Under the pieces are notes generated by a model. The model saw only the letters and a list, made by a program, of their open reading frames with translations. It ran no database searches and had not been told where the DNA came from. Positions 1-8,088 of a stretch of 13,880 nucleotides of DNA are shown piece by piece (position 1 is the first letter of the stretch; each line of letters starts with the position of its first letter). Origin of the DNA: Nitrospinota bacterium (lineage in GTDB: Bacteria > JAUXIQ01). The position numbers were made by a program, and so were the translations under genes. The DNA lies in assembly GCA_030620925.1 (NCBI GenBank), contig JAUXIQ010000015.1, forward strand, positions 1-13,880, given 5' to 3'.

Positions 1-2
1 AA

Positions 3-140
3 ATAACCTTTTCTGACGGCGAGTCGATAGACGTAGAAGGAGAAATGTTGAGGGTTTCCGACGACCAGGCAGTCGTTTATCTATACACTGAAATTCCACC
101 TTCCAGGATTACAAAAGAGAACGAGCTTTTAAGAGATTAG
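3..140 (+). CDS. C-terminal end of an unidentified protein (5' truncated by window edge)
   Basis: An open frame enters from the left edge and ends at the TAG at 138–140, giving 45 residues that finish ...RITKENELLRD. No start lies in the window that must be used; an internal ATG at 45 is probably not the start. The fragment alternates charged and β-prone stretches (VEGEMLRV, AVVYLYTEI). This loosely resembles the last strands of a PilZ-type β-barrel, but the resemblance is pattern only and I do not claim it. It runs convergently toward the hyuB end at 309. Coding status is moderately supported by an uninterrupted frame and a natural-looking C-terminus; the identity is unknown. Confidence 0.5.
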   Translation: MTFSDGESIDVEGEMLRVSDDQAVVYLYTEIPPSRITKENELLRD

Positions 141-238
141 CGTCAATCTCGATTTGCTGCCACAGCCTTTAAAACCCCCGTGGTGAGAAGTAGCGCAATT
201 CAGGGGCGCAAATTACACAAAAGTTTTTGGGTTGCATG

Positions 239-258
239 CCCCGTGGAACGCGGGGTTT
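239..258 (+). terminator. possible weak terminator hairpin between convergent genes
   Basis: CCCCG (239–243) pairs with CGGGG (251–255) around a 7-nt loop and is followed by only TTT. A longer-range pairing, GTGAGAA (183–189) with TTCTCAC (268–274), encloses it. A second small stem, GCTCA/TGAGC (294–298 / 302–306), is followed by TTTT (307–310). Either could stop the left-hand gene's transcript before it runs into hyuB, but both U-tracts are short. The rest of 141–308 shows no gene. Confidence 0.3.
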
Positions 259-308
259 CAAAAGGCATTCTCACATTCCGTTTCCGGTATGCGGCTCAGC
301 CTGAGCTT

Positions 309-2000
309 TTAGAGCCCATCTCTAAGCTTTCGGGTGGCTTCCCGATCAACGGTCATGTCAGAGGGGTTTATGACCACCGCGTAAATTTTCTCCGCTGCTT
401 CCATTGACACATAACCATCCATCACGTCTTTCAAGACCAACTCCGGTTCTCGCTCAGAGGGAGTGAAGAAACCTCCTCCTCCGGCCTGGTTGAGCGTCAC
501 CACATCACCCGGAGAAAGCTGATAACTCTTCTTGGGGTCCGGGGTTATGGTCTCATTCACGGAAACGCCGCCCGGAGCCCCATCCTTGCCCCCCTGCAGA
601 CCCCAGGGCGGGAACTTGATCTTCTCGAACATGCAGGAGAGGACGGCGGGCTCTTCAGTCCTCACCCTGAACGACATGACCTGGGCCAACCCTCCCCTGT
701 ATTTTCCAGCCCCCCCGGAATCCTGCAGCAGCTCCTTCTTCACAATGAAAATCGGCGAGACGTTCTCCTGTATCTCCACCGGGGTGTTGGAAAGGTTGCT
801 CGGGAAACCGGTGGTGGAGAGGCCGTCCTTGCCGGGCCGCGCCCCCATGCCGCCGTACCAGGTGGTGTAGGAGATAAACCTTTCGCCGCTTTCTTTCACG
901 CCGTGGAGCATGGCCCCCATTATGAAGGAGCTATCGGCTATTACCTTTTCCGGAACTACCAGCGCCAGCGCGCCCAGCACGGCGCCGGGGGTGAAATGCC
1001 CTATGAGTCGCCGCCCGGATACCGGCGCCGGGTATCGGGTGTTGAATATGCTGCCCTCGGGAGCGGAGACTTTGACCGGTCTGAAGCTCCCCTCATTGGT
1101 GGGAATATCGGGGCATAGAGCACAGATGACAGCGTAAACGGAATAGGCCTGGGTATAGTTGAGAACGACGTTCACGCCTCTGTCGACTTCCGCCGAGCTG
1201 CCGGCGTAGTCGATGCCCATCTCGTCCCCTTCCACGGTCACCGTGCACTGCACGGTCAGCGGTTCATCCAGCCCATCTATATAGAACCGGTGCGGGTATT
1301 CGCCGTCGGGAACCCTGGAGACGGCCTCACGCATCATGACCTCGGAACGGGAAAGGATTATCTCCGAGAGCTCCTCCAAATCCTTCAAGCCGAATTCATC
1401 CATGGTCATCAGCAGCTTTTCTCCGCATACTTCGTTGGCCGCCACCTGGGCTCTTATGTCGCCCACCACTTCGCGCGGTGAACGTACGTTGTTCTCGATG
1501 ATTTCGAAAAGCTCCTGATTGGGCCTCCCCTTCTTATAGAGTTTCAAAATGGGAATCTGCAGCCCCTCCTCGTAAACCTCTTTCCCTTCAGCGGAATAGA
1601 CCCTCCCCCCAATATCCACTGCGTGGCAGGTGCTGGCAAGCAGAGCCACGCACCCTTCTCCCGAAAAGACAGGGGTAACGACGGTGATATCGTTGAGATG
1701 CCCCGACACTTTCCAGGGGTCGTTGGTTATGAGGGTATCGCCTTGTTCGAGTTTATCCAGGGGGTACTTCTGAAGAAAAGATTTGACCCCCGTGGCCATG
1801 GAGATGGTATGCCCCGGTGTGCCCGTGATCGATTGAGCAATCATCCTCCCCCGCCGGTCGAATACGCCGCAGGAGAGGTCCTGCATTTCGCTCACAATGG
1901 TAGAGAAGGAAGCCCTGGTCAGCGTAATCGCCATTTCCTCCATCAGTGATATCAGCCTGTTCCAGAGAATTTCCAGCGTTACTGCATCGATTTTTGCCAT
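309..2000 (-). CDS. hyuB: hydantoinase B / oxoprolinase family protein (HyuB)
   Basis: A 563-residue protein of the hydantoinase B/oxoprolinase family (N-methylhydantoinase β, 5-oxoprolinase C-terminal half, acetone/acetophenone carboxylase large-type subunits). It normally works with the HyuA ATPase subunit in ATP-dependent hydrolysis or carboxylation of a lactam, hydantoin or ketone. Visible family blocks: start MAKIDAVTLEILWNRL; TNDPWKVSGHLNDIT at about residues 92–106; EGLQIPILKLYKKG at about 145–158; NVRSPREVVGDIRAQVAAN at about 171–189; DSGGAGKYRGG at about 427–437; and the C-terminal GGGGFF...SEREPELVLKDVMDGYVS block. Length is normal and the gene looks intact. The ATG at 2000–1998 lies 3 nt after the hyuA stop, with GGAG inside the hyuA end as a probable ribosome site. 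The true substrate cannot be read from the sequence, and no third subunit lies downstream before the convergent gene. Confidence 0.93.
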   Translation of the reverse strand: MAKIDAVTLEILWNRLISLMEEMAITLTRASFSTIVSEMQDLSCGVFDRRGRMIAQSITGTPGHTISMATGVKSFLQKYPLDKLEQGDTLITNDPWKVSGHLNDITVVTPVFSGEGCVALLASTCHAVDIGGRVYSAEGKEVYEEGLQIPILKLYKKGRPNQELFEIIENNVRSPREVVGDIRAQVAANEVCGEKLLMTMDEFGLKDLEELSEIILSRSEVMMREAVSRVPDGEYPHRFYIDGLDEPLTVQCTVTVEGDEMGIDYAGSSAEVDRGVNVVLNYTQAYSVYAVICALCPDIPTNEGSFRPVKVSAPEGSIFNTRYPAPVSGRRLIGHFTPGAVLGALALVVPEKVIADSSFIMGAMLHGVKESGERFISYTTWYGGMGARPGKDGLSTTGFPSNLSNTPVEIQENVSPIFIVKKELLQDSGGAGKYRGGLAQVMSFRVRTEEPAVLSCMFEKIKFPPWGLQGGKDGAPGGVSVNETITPDPKKSYQLSPGDVVTLNQAGGGGFFTPSEREPELVLKDVMDGYVSMEAAEKIYAVVINPSDMTVDREATRKLRDGL

Positions 2001-2003
2001 GGC

Positions 2004-4109
2004 TCAAGATTTCTCCAACTGCACCACAAGATTAAGATGGTCATCCATCACCGCCGCGCACCCGGGCCCCAGCACCAGCGTGGACTCCCTCTCCTCTATG
2101 ATGGCCGGCCCTGAAGCTTGATGTCCGGCCGACATACGGTACCGGTCGTAAACAGGGCAGTCGGTGTAGCCGCCAAGGCGCTGGAAATAGGCTTTGCGCT
2201 TTCCCTTGAAAGCGTTTTCGGCCGCGGGCTGAGAGACACTCCGCATAGACGAGGCCTCCGTCTCGACTTCATACTCAGGCCCTGAGACCACCACACGCCA
2301 GTTGAGGGCCTCTATCCCGGCGTCGGGGTTCACCCTTGCATAGAGCTTCACGTACTGTTCGTCGAACCCCCGCTTCATATCGCCCACGCTTCGTTTTTCC
2401 AGTTTACCGCCCGGGATGGGCACCTCTATCTCGTGACGCTGCCCCACGTAGCGCATGTTCGCCGAGCGTTGAAAGTGCATCTCCTCATCGCTGATGCCGG
2501 CACTCCGAAGAAATTCCGCACCTTCCAGCTCCATCTCTTCGAACAGGGCGTTGACCCCTGAGAGGTCTATATCATCCAAAGGTGTCACGTGCGATCTCAC
2601 CAGATCGTAGGCGAAAGGGGCCGCCAGGAGACCCAGGGCGGAGGTAACTCCCGCCCCCGGCGGGTAGACAATGGTTCCCACACCCAGCCTCCGGGCCACA
2701 TCGTAGGCATGCACCGGCCCCGCCCCACCAAAGGCGATGAGGGTATGCGAAGCAGGATCGCGCCCCTGGCTCATGGCGTGCACCCGGGTCGCGTTGGCCA
2801 TGTTCTCGTTGACCACCTGGTGGATGCCCAGGGCCGCCTCCTCCAGCTCCATGCCCAGGGGAACAGCGATGTGAGCCTCGATCGACCTGCGGGCGCACTC
2901 GACGTCCAGGTCCATTTTGCCCCCCAGAAAATAGGCGGGGTCCAGGTATCCCAGGACCAGGTCTGCATCGGTTACCGTGGGCAATTCACCGCCCATACCG
3001 TAGCAGGCCGGTCCGGGGTTCGCTCCCGCACTGTCGGGCCCCACTTTGAGCAGGCCCAGCTTGTCCGCCCGGGCGATGCTCCCGCCGCCCGCTCCGATTT
3101 CGATCATCTCCACCACGGGCAGATTAATCGGCAGACCACTGCCCTTCTTGAATCGGAAAGCGCGGCCCACTTCGAAGTTGGTGGTAGTGAGCGGTTTTCC
3201 ATCTTCAATGAAGCAGGCTTTGGCCGTGGTCCCCCCCATATCGAAGGAGAGCAGACGCTTCTCCCCCCTCAGCTTACCGTAATAAGCAGCGGCGATGGCC
3301 CCCGCCGCAGGACCCGACTCCAGAGCCCTGACCGGAAATCGCTGTGCGGTCTCGCAGGTGGTGATACCGCCGTTGGACAGCATCACCAGCAGGTCTCCTC
3401 CGAAGCCCAGCTCCTTCAGACGGTTTCCGAACCCGGACAGATAGTGGGTCATGGTGGGTTGTGCGTAGGCATTGGCAACGGTGGTGGAAGTGCGCTCAAA
3501 CTCCCGTATCTCCGGCACTACCTCAGACGAGATGGATACTGAGAGGTCGGGGGCCAGTCGCTCTATTATCTCCGCCGCCCGTTGTTCGTTAGACCCATTC
3601 ATGAAACTGTGCAGGAAGCAGACCGCCACGGCCTCCACCCCTTCACCGAGGAGTTTTTCCACCGCCTGCACCACCTCTTCTTCGTTCAGAGGGGTGAGGA
3701 CGGCGCCCTTTTCGTCCATCCGCTCGGTCACCTCCATCCTCAACCGGCGGGGGACCAGCGGTTCCGGCATTTCCAGGAACAGGTTGTACATATCGTAGCG
3801 GCTCTCGCGCCGTATCTCCAGCACGTCGCGGAACCCGGCGGTAGTGATAAGCCCGGCCCTGGCTCCCTTGCGTTCTATGATGAGGTTGGTGACCAGCGTG
3901 GTGCCGTGAATTATGTTGAGCACTTCCTCCGGGTCCACACCGGTTTCGGCCAGCTGCTCCCGCACGCCATCCACGGCGGCCATCGACGGGTCCAGTGAAG
4001 AGGTGAGGATTTTCCCGATAGTTCTCTTGCCGGTGGCTTCGTCCATGAGAATAACGTCGGTGAACGTGCCACCTATGTCCACCCCCAGACGATACCTTCC
4101 CTTTTCCAT
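2004..4109 (-). CDS. hyuA: hydantoinase A / oxoprolinase family ATPase subunit (HyuA)
   Basis: A 701-residue HyuA-type protein with the ASKHA-like nucleotide-binding fold. It is expected to phosphorylate or activate the substrate with ATP for the partner HyuB. Visible motifs: VDIGGTFTD at residues 10–18 (first phosphate loop); HGTTLVTNLIIERKG at about 68–82; ESGPAAGAIAAAY at about 264–276; LLSFDMGGTTAKACF at about 286–300 (second phosphate loop); IGAGGGSIA at about 338–346; FGGAGPVHA at about 460–468. Length matches the family. The start ATG is at 4109–4107 and is immediately followed by the phosphate-loop region as expected. The upstream GGGG (8 nt before the ATG) is a weak ribosome site. 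It is transcribed first in a two-gene unit with hyuB. Candidates include N-methylhydantoinase, 5-oxoprolinase-like and carboxylase activities, which I cannot separate here. Confidence 0.94.
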   Translation of the reverse strand: MEKGRYRLGVDIGGTFTDVILMDEATGKRTIGKILTSSLDPSMAAVDGVREQLAETGVDPEEVLNIIHGTTLVTNLIIERKGARAGLITTAGFRDVLEIRRESRYDMYNLFLEMPEPLVPRRLRMEVTERMDEKGAVLTPLNEEEVVQAVEKLLGEGVEAVAVCFLHSFMNGSNEQRAAEIIERLAPDLSVSISSEVVPEIREFERTSTTVANAYAQPTMTHYLSGFGNRLKELGFGGDLLVMLSNGGITTCETAQRFPVRALESGPAAGAIAAAYYGKLRGEKRLLSFDMGGTTAKACFIEDGKPLTTTNFEVGRAFRFKKGSGLPINLPVVEMIEIGAGGGSIARADKLGLLKVGPDSAGANPGPACYGMGGELPTVTDADLVLGYLDPAYFLGGKMDLDVECARRSIEAHIAVPLGMELEEAALGIHQVVNENMANATRVHAMSQGRDPASHTLIAFGGAGPVHAYDVARRLGVGTIVYPPGAGVTSALGLLAAPFAYDLVRSHVTPLDDIDLSGVNALFEEMELEGAEFLRSAGISDEEMHFQRSANMRYVGQRHEIEVPIPGGKLEKRSVGDMKRGFDEQYVKLYARVNPDAGIEALNWRVVVSGPEYEVETEASSMRSVSQPAAENAFKGKRKAYFQRLGGYTDCPVYDRYRMSAGHQASGPAIIEERESTLVLGPGCAAVMDDHLNLVVQLEKS

Positions 4110-4484
4110 CAGGATGGCCCCATGCAGATTTTCGCATAAAATATATAAAAGGGTTCAGGCGAGCAGATAAGAATTTATCATTACAATAACCGCTTTACAA
4201 GAACCAACTGCCGCACCGCCCCTTCCCTTCGCCCGGTAAAACCACTGTAATCTGGTGCAGCATCTAAAATCATTTAATCTAACGGCTGAGGCCGCTAAAC
4301 ATTGCCTCATATCCGTTTCATCCGGCTCACGTGCGCCTTGAACCTTTTAAGGGGGGGAGGTCGACCGAAGCTTATATATTGTCTTTTCCCTTCCCCGATG
4401 ATATATTCATACCTCAATTTCAATTTGCCTTTATTAATGTTTGCCCCGATCTGAATTCCGGTTACACGGATAAAAAGAGGGAAC
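4110..4484. other. non-coding divergent intergenic region
   Basis: About 375 nt between hyuA (leftward) and the tRNA-Leu/tig promoter (rightward). No credible gene is seen on either strand. It holds the candidate hyuAB promoter (4166–4200), a small stem TGAGGC (4287–4292) / GCCTCA (4304–4309) with an 11-nt loop, a palindrome CCTTTTAAGG (4343–4352) followed by a G-run, and generally AT-rich sequence. Nothing else is recognisable. Confidence 0.6.
4166..4200 (-). promoter_or_regulatory. candidate hyuAB promoter with overlapping palindrome
   Basis: Reading the minus strand, TTGTAA (4200–4195) and TAAATT (4177–4172) are separated by 17 nt, each matching the sigma-70 consensus at 4 of 6 positions. 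Transcription would begin near 4165, leaving a leader of about 56 nt before hyuA. The inverted repeat GATAA-N4-TTATC (4166–4179) covers the -10 element and is a plausible operator. This is inferred from motif spacing only. Confidence 0.3.
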
Positions 4485-4513
4485 TTGATTAAACTCCATC
4501 AAACTGTTATAAT
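4485..4513 (+). promoter_or_regulatory. sigma-70-type promoter for the tRNA-Leu–tig–clpP–clpX unit
   Basis: TTGATT (4485–4490) and a perfect TATAAT (4508–4513) are separated by exactly 17 nt. Transcription would start near 4520, about 140 nt upstream of the tRNA. No better -35/-10 pair is seen closer to the tRNA; a TATAAG at 4639–4644 lacks a partner -35. Confidence 0.7.
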
Positions 4514-4565
4514 TCTTTAAGCTGTTGATATGACTTGTAAAATGTTGATCTCTAAGGTCTTTGCC

Positions 4566-4624
4566 GGTGAGCCCGGGATGCCCCCGGTCCGGAAGATGGG
4601 AGCTGCATTCCCTGTCGGCTCACC
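4566..4624 (+). promoter_or_regulatory. GC-rich structured leader element upstream of tRNA-Leu (possible attenuator or small RNA)
   Basis: GGTGAGCC (4566–4573) pairs perfectly with GGCTCACC (4617–4624). Inside, CGGG (4574–4577) pairs with CCCG (4583–4586), and GGGA (4598–4601) with TCCC (4609–4612). This gives a three-way-junction-like fold with an 11-nt purine-rich joining strand. It is followed by ATTTATTTATG, a poor U-tract, so termination would be partial at best. It is clearly GC-rich within AT-rich surroundings and lies in the predicted transcript. It matches no RNA family I can recognise. Confidence 0.45.
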
Positions 4625-4661
4625 ATTTATTTATGCTCTATAAGCGCATTTAATTCATGGC

Positions 4662-4741
4662 GCGAGAGTGGCGGAACTGGTATACGCGCTGGATTTAGGA
4701 TCCAGTGGGCAACCGTGGGGGTTCGAGTCCCCCCTCTCGCA
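4662..4741 (+). tRNA. tRNA-Leu (anticodon UAG)
   Basis: A complete cloverleaf can be drawn. The acceptor GCGAGAG (4662–4668) pairs with CTCTCGC (4734–4740), with discriminator A at 4741. The D-stem is GCG/CGC. The anticodon stem CTGGA/TCCAG has loop TTTAGGA, giving anticodon TAG at 4696–4698. An 11-nt extra arm suits a class II tRNA. The T-arm is GGGGG-TTCGAGT-CCCCC. It reads CUN leucine codons. The 3' CCA is not encoded (CAA follows), so it must be added by tRNA nucleotidyltransferase. The tig start codon lies only 26 nt downstream, so the two probably share a transcript. Confidence 0.96.
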
Positions 4742-4767
4742 CAATTAAACCTCTGGACAGACACGAC

Positions 4768-6120
4768 ATGTTAGATTTAAAAATAGATGTGATAGAAGTC
4801 GACACTTGCACTAAAAAGCTGGAGCTGGAGCTGCCTTTCTCCCAGTACCAGAAAGAACTGGAGAAAGCATACCGCGCCCTGAACAGGAAGGTGCGCGTCC
4901 AGGGTTTTCGGAAGGGCAAGGCTCCCTTAAAAGTTTTGGAGAGGTATTACAAAGACCAGGTGGAAACAGAGGTCCTCCAAAAACTGGTGCCCGAATCGTT
5001 TAAAGAAGCCGTCGTTGAAAAAAACCTCAACGCAGTCGGTCAGCCAAGATTGGAGGATTTCAAGGTTGAAAAAGAAAAGCTGGTAAAGCTCATGCTGACG
5101 GTAGAAGTCAAACCCGAGATAGATGAAGTCTCTCACGAGGGCTTTGAATTCCAAAAAACCGTGCAGAATATCAGTCAGGAAAACGTAGACAAAGAAATAG
5201 ATGGATTGAGAGAAAAGCTGGCCGAACTGAGCGAAAAACCTGATGGCCGGATAGAAAAAGGCGATTACGCCACCATAGACTATCAGCTTTTCATCGAAGG
5301 AAAAACAACGCCCGAGGAGAAAAGAGAGAACCTGACACTGGCGGTGGGAGATGGCAGCCTGGACGAAAACTTCGAAAGACAACTATTGGGAGTGAGCAAA
5401 GGGGACGAAAAGGAAATCGTAATCAGATTTCCTCAAGAAAACACCCGCCCGGAATTGGCGGGTAAGGACGCTATTTTCAAGGTTAACATTAACGAAGTAA
5501 AGATCAAAGTGCTTCCTCCCTTAGACGACGACCTGGCGCGCCAACTGGGGGACTATGAAACCCTGGAGGACCTGAAGACCGATATCAGGGATAAGTTAGA
5601 AGAATACGAAGAGCAGCAGGCGACCAACCGCCTTAAAAAGGATCTCATATCCAAACTTGTGGAAGAAAACCCCGTTGAAGCTCCTCCCAGCCTGGTGGAT
5701 GAAGAACTTAACCTCAGATTGTTCCTGTTGCAGAGTCAGTTGCAGAGACAGGGCCTGCGACTCGAGAACCTCACCAGAGAAGACCTGGAAAAATGGCGCC
5801 AGGAAAATCGTGATGACGCCGCCGGTAATGTGAAAGCCAACCTCATACTTGAAAAGATTGCTCAAATAAAAGGGATAGAGGTCAGCGACCAGGAATTGGA
5901 TGAGGAGCTGAAGAAGGTGGGAATGGGGGCCAAGCAGGACACTCAAACCCTTAAGAAACAGATGGAAGAGAACGGGCGTCTGGCAAACCTCAAAGAGAGC
6001 CTACTCAGAGAAAAGACGTTGAATAACATGTTGGAAGGATATAAGATTGAAGTGATAACTGCCGATAATATTGATGACCAAGCTCCACAAGGCCAAAACA
6101 TAGAAGAAGAACAGGAGTAA
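4768..6120 (+). CDS. tig: trigger factor (ribosome-associated chaperone / prolyl isomerase)
   Basis: A 450-residue protein that binds at the ribosome exit tunnel and folds nascent chains. Domains: ribosome-binding domain at about residues 1–120 with the signature GFRKGKAP at 46–53; FKBP-type PPIase domain at about 163–248 ([14 protein letters not shown]... to [12 protein letters not shown]); helical C-terminal chaperone arms at about 250–430; acidic tail rich in E/D/Q. Length is typical. The frame is open further upstream into the tRNA gene, but the ATG at 4768 is chosen because translation before it would read through tRNA-Leu and because the family begins near this point. The ribosome site is weak (GGA at 4755–4757). 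It is first in the tig–clpP–clpX order widely conserved in bacteria. Identity is secure. Confidence 0.96.
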   Translation: MLDLKIDVIEVDTCTKKLELELPFSQYQKELEKAYRALNRKVRVQGFRKGKAPLKVLERYYKDQVETEVLQKLVPESFKEAVVEKNLNAVGQPRLEDFKVEKEKLVKLMLTVEVKPEIDEVSHEGFEFQKTVQNISQENVDKEIDGLREKLAELSEKPDGRIEKGDYATIDYQLFIEGKTTPEEKRENLTLAVGDGSLDENFERQLLGVSKGDEKEIVIRFPQENTRPELAGKDAIFKVNINEVKIKVLPPLDDDLARQLGDYETLEDLKTDIRDKLEEYEEQQATNRLKKDLISKLVEENPVEAPPSLVDEELNLRLFLLQSQLQRQGLRLENLTREDLEKWRQENRDDAAGNVKANLILEKIAQIKGIEVSDQELDEELKKVGMGAKQDTQTLKKQMEENGRLANLKESLLREKTLNNMLEGYKIEVITADNIDDQAPQGQNIEEEQE

Positions 6121-6125
6121 CACTC

Positions 6126-6737
6126 ATGAGCCTAGTACCGATGGTGGTTGAACAGACATCCAGAGGAGAGCGAGCATACGACATCTATTCCAGACTCCTC
6201 AAAGACAGAATAATCTTCCTGGGCGCGCCCGTAGACGATATGATAGCGAACCTGGTTATGGCTCAGATGCTTTTTCTGGAGGCGGATAACCCCGATCAAG
6301 ATATTTATCTTTACATTAATTGTCCCGGCGGAATGGTGACGGCGGGTCTGGCCATATATGACACCATGCAGTATATCCGGCCCGATATCTCGACCATCTG
6401 CATAGGCCAGGCGGCCAGCATGGCCGCGCTCCTGCTGGCCGCAGGCGCAGAGAAGAAGCGCTTCGCCCTGCCCCACGCCCGCATACTTATTCATCAACCC
6501 CTGGGCGGAGTGCAGGGCCAGGCTACGGACATAAACATACAGGCCAAGGAAATAATGAGAATGAGGGACCTCCTGGATGAAATCCTGATGCAACATACCA
6601 AACAGCCCCTGGAAAAGGTGCGCGAGGATACCGAGCGGGATTTCTTCATGACCGGTGAACTGGCCAAAGAATACGGTATAATAGACGAGGTAATAACCTC
6701 CAGGGAATTGCCGTCAGCCAACGAGAAAAAGCCGTAG
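6126..6737 (+). CDS. clpP: ATP-dependent Clp protease proteolytic subunit ClpP
   Basis: A 203-residue serine peptidase (family S14) that forms the double-heptamer proteolytic chamber fed by ClpX. The catalytic triad is visible: S98 in [12 protein letters not shown]123 in [10 protein letters not shown]172 in [11 protein letters not shown]. The oxyanion-region glycines (NCPGG, residues 65–69) are present. A short N-terminal propeptide-like stretch ([25 protein letters not shown]) is typical. The ATG at 6126 follows the tig stop by 5 nt, and GGAG within the tig end serves as ribosome site, implying translational coupling. clpX begins 53 nt after the stop. Length and motifs are standard and there is no sign of an inactive paralogue. 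Confidence 0.98.
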   Translation: MSLVPMVVEQTSRGERAYDIYSRLLKDRIIFLGAPVDDMIANLVMAQMLFLEADNPDQDIYLYINCPGGMVTAGLAIYDTMQYIRPDISTICIGQAASMAALLLAAGAEKKRFALPHARILIHQPLGGVQGQATDINIQAKEIMRMRDLLDEILMQHTKQPLEKVREDTERDFFMTGELAKEYGIIDEVITSRELPSANEKKP

Positions 6738-6790
6738 GCGACCAATAAAATAACCGCGAAACCAGATCAGCATATAGCGAGGTGCTCCTA

Positions 6791-8029
6791 ATGAGCAGGA
6801 AAGACCACCAGGGCGAAAACCTCAGATGCTCATTCTGCGGCAAGAGCCAGAACGAAGTTAAGAAGCTCATCGCCGGCCCCACCGTATACATATGCGATGA
6901 ATGTATCAGCCTGTGCAATAGTATCATCATAGAAGAACGAGCCCAGGAACGGGGGCAAAGCTTCAAGAACCTGCTTAAACCCAAAGAAATAAAAGTCAAG
7001 CTGGACGACCACGTTATAGGGCAGGAGCAGGCCAAAAAAATCCTCTCCGTCGCTGTCCATAATCATTACAAAAGGATCGAGGCCAATACAGCCATGGATG
7101 ACGTTGAGCTCCAGAAAAGCAACATAATGCTCATCGGCCCTACAGGATGCGGTAAAACCCTGCTCGCACAGACTATGGCCCGGACAATAAACGTCCCCTT
7201 CGCCATCGTGGACGCCACCACTCACACCGAAGCCGGCTACGTGGGCGAAGACGTGGAAAATATCATCCTCAAGTTACTCCAGGCCGCGGACTACGACGTT
7301 GAACGCGCCGAACGCGGCATCATCTACATAGACGAGATAGACAAGATCAGTAAAAAATCCGAGAACCCCTCCATTACCAGAGACGTATCGGGCGAGGGCG
7401 TGCAGCAGGCACTGCTCAAGATCATGGAAGGCACTGTGGCCAGCGTGCCACCCCAGGGAGGACGAAAGCACCCCCATCAAGAGTTCGTCCAGGTGGATAC
7501 CACCAACATACTGTTCATATGCGGAGGCGCCTTCGTAGGGATTGAGAATATAGTCGCACAGCGCCTGGGTAAAAACGCAGTGGGCTTCCAATCCAAACTG
7601 AAGAGTAAAGAGAGTGAAAACAAGGGTGAAATGCTTTTGCACACCCAGCCGGAAGACCTCCTAATATACGGCCTCATACCCGAATTTATAGGAAGGCTCC
7701 CCGTGGCGGCCCTACTCGATCCTTTAACCCAGGAGGAGCTTGTGGAGATACTGACAGAGCCCAAAAACGCTCTGACCAAACAATATATGAAAATTTTCGA
7801 ATTCGACGACGTTGTGTTGAAGTTCACCTCCGAAGCCCTGCAGGCCATCGCCTCAAAAGCAACCGCGCTTGGAACTGGAGCAAGAGGGCTGCGGACCATC
7901 CTGGAAAACCTCATGCTGGACGCCATGTACGAAATTCCTTCCAGTACAGACATAAAAGAATGGGCGATATCCGAGGAAGATATCGAAGCGCTGAACAGCG
8001 CATCTCAACGGTTCAGGCAGGCCAGTTGA
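6791..8029 (+). CDS. clpX: ATP-dependent Clp protease ATP-binding subunit ClpX
   Basis: A 412-residue AAA+ unfoldase that delivers substrates to ClpP. Visible in order: C4 zinc-binding domain with C13, C16, C35, C38; Walker A GPTGCGKT at 116–123; pore loop GYVGED at 149–154; Walker [10 protein letters not shown] at 176–184; the [15 protein letters not shown] segment; a VGF tripeptide at about 264–266 where the ClpP-docking loop usually reads IGF; sensor-2 GARGLR. The ATG at 6791 is preferred over an in-frame GTG at 6782 because GAGGTG (6779–6784) is a good ribosome site 6 nt before the ATG and overlaps the GTG. One odd residue is H145 in [14 protein letters not shown], where leucine is usual. 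No lon gene follows. Confidence 0.98.
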   Translation: MSRKDHQGENLRCSFCGKSQNEVKKLIAGPTVYICDECISLCNSIIIEERAQERGQSFKNLLKPKEIKVKLDDHVIGQEQAKKILSVAVHNHYKRIEANTAMDDVELQKSNIMLIGPTGCGKTLLAQTMARTINVPFAIVDATTHTEAGYVGEDVENIILKLLQAADYDVERAERGIIYIDEIDKISKKSENPSITRDVSGEGVQQALLKIMEGTVASVPPQGGRKHPHQEFVQVDTTNILFICGGAFVGIENIVAQRLGKNAVGFQSKLKSKESENKGEMLLHTQPEDLLIYGLIPEFIGRLPVAALLDPLTQEELVEILTEPKNALTKQYMKIFEFDDVVLKFTSEALQAIASKATALGTGARGLRTILENLMLDAMYEIPSSTDIKEWAISEEDIEALNSASQRFRQAS

Positions 8030-8043
8030 GGAATCCTTTTCAC

Positions 8044-8079
8044 TTGACACTTAACGCAGTCGGGTAGTAGCATTATACA
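8044..8079 (+). promoter_or_regulatory. probable promoter of tRNA-Val / thrS operon
   Basis: A perfect TTGACA lies at 8044–8049, but its best-spaced -10 (TAGCAT, 8068–8073, 18-nt gap) is mediocre. Overlapping it, TTAACG (8051–8056) and TATACA (8074–8079) are 17 nt apart. Either arrangement would start transcription a few bases before the tRNA 5' end at 8089. No terminator is seen between the clpX stop and this point, so read-through from clpX is also possible. Confidence 0.5.
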
Positions 8080-8088
8080 GAAAATTAG

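Noticed and set aside
2589-3542. 317-codon plus-strand open frame within hyuA
   Set aside because: It lies wholly antisense to the clearly recognisable HyuA gene, has low-complexity composition and no family features; it is a shadow of GC-rich coding sequence.
4343-4352. Palindrome CCTTTTAAGG as an operator or terminator
   Set aside because: A 10-nt self-complementary sequence with no loop, not positioned relative to either promoter; likely chance in AT-rich DNA.
4566-4624. Small SRP RNA (4.5S), suggested by GGTCCGGAAG at 4586–4595
   Set aside because: The conserved continuation after GGAA (G-x-AGCAGC) and the symmetric internal loop partners are absent; the sequence folds better as separate small stems.
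4705-4767. Upstream extension of trigger factor starting inside tRNA-Leu
   Set aside because: It would translate the tRNA 3' half, and the family N-terminus fits the ATG at 4768.
6782-6790. GTG at 6782 as clpX start
   Set aside because: The GTG overlaps the ribosome-binding sequence GAGGTG, which is correctly spaced for the ATG at 6791.
7580-7588. VGF instead of IGF in the ClpX docking loop as evidence of altered ClpP binding
   Set aside because: Val for Ile is a conservative change and the partner ClpP is ordinary, so it is noted only in the gene entry.
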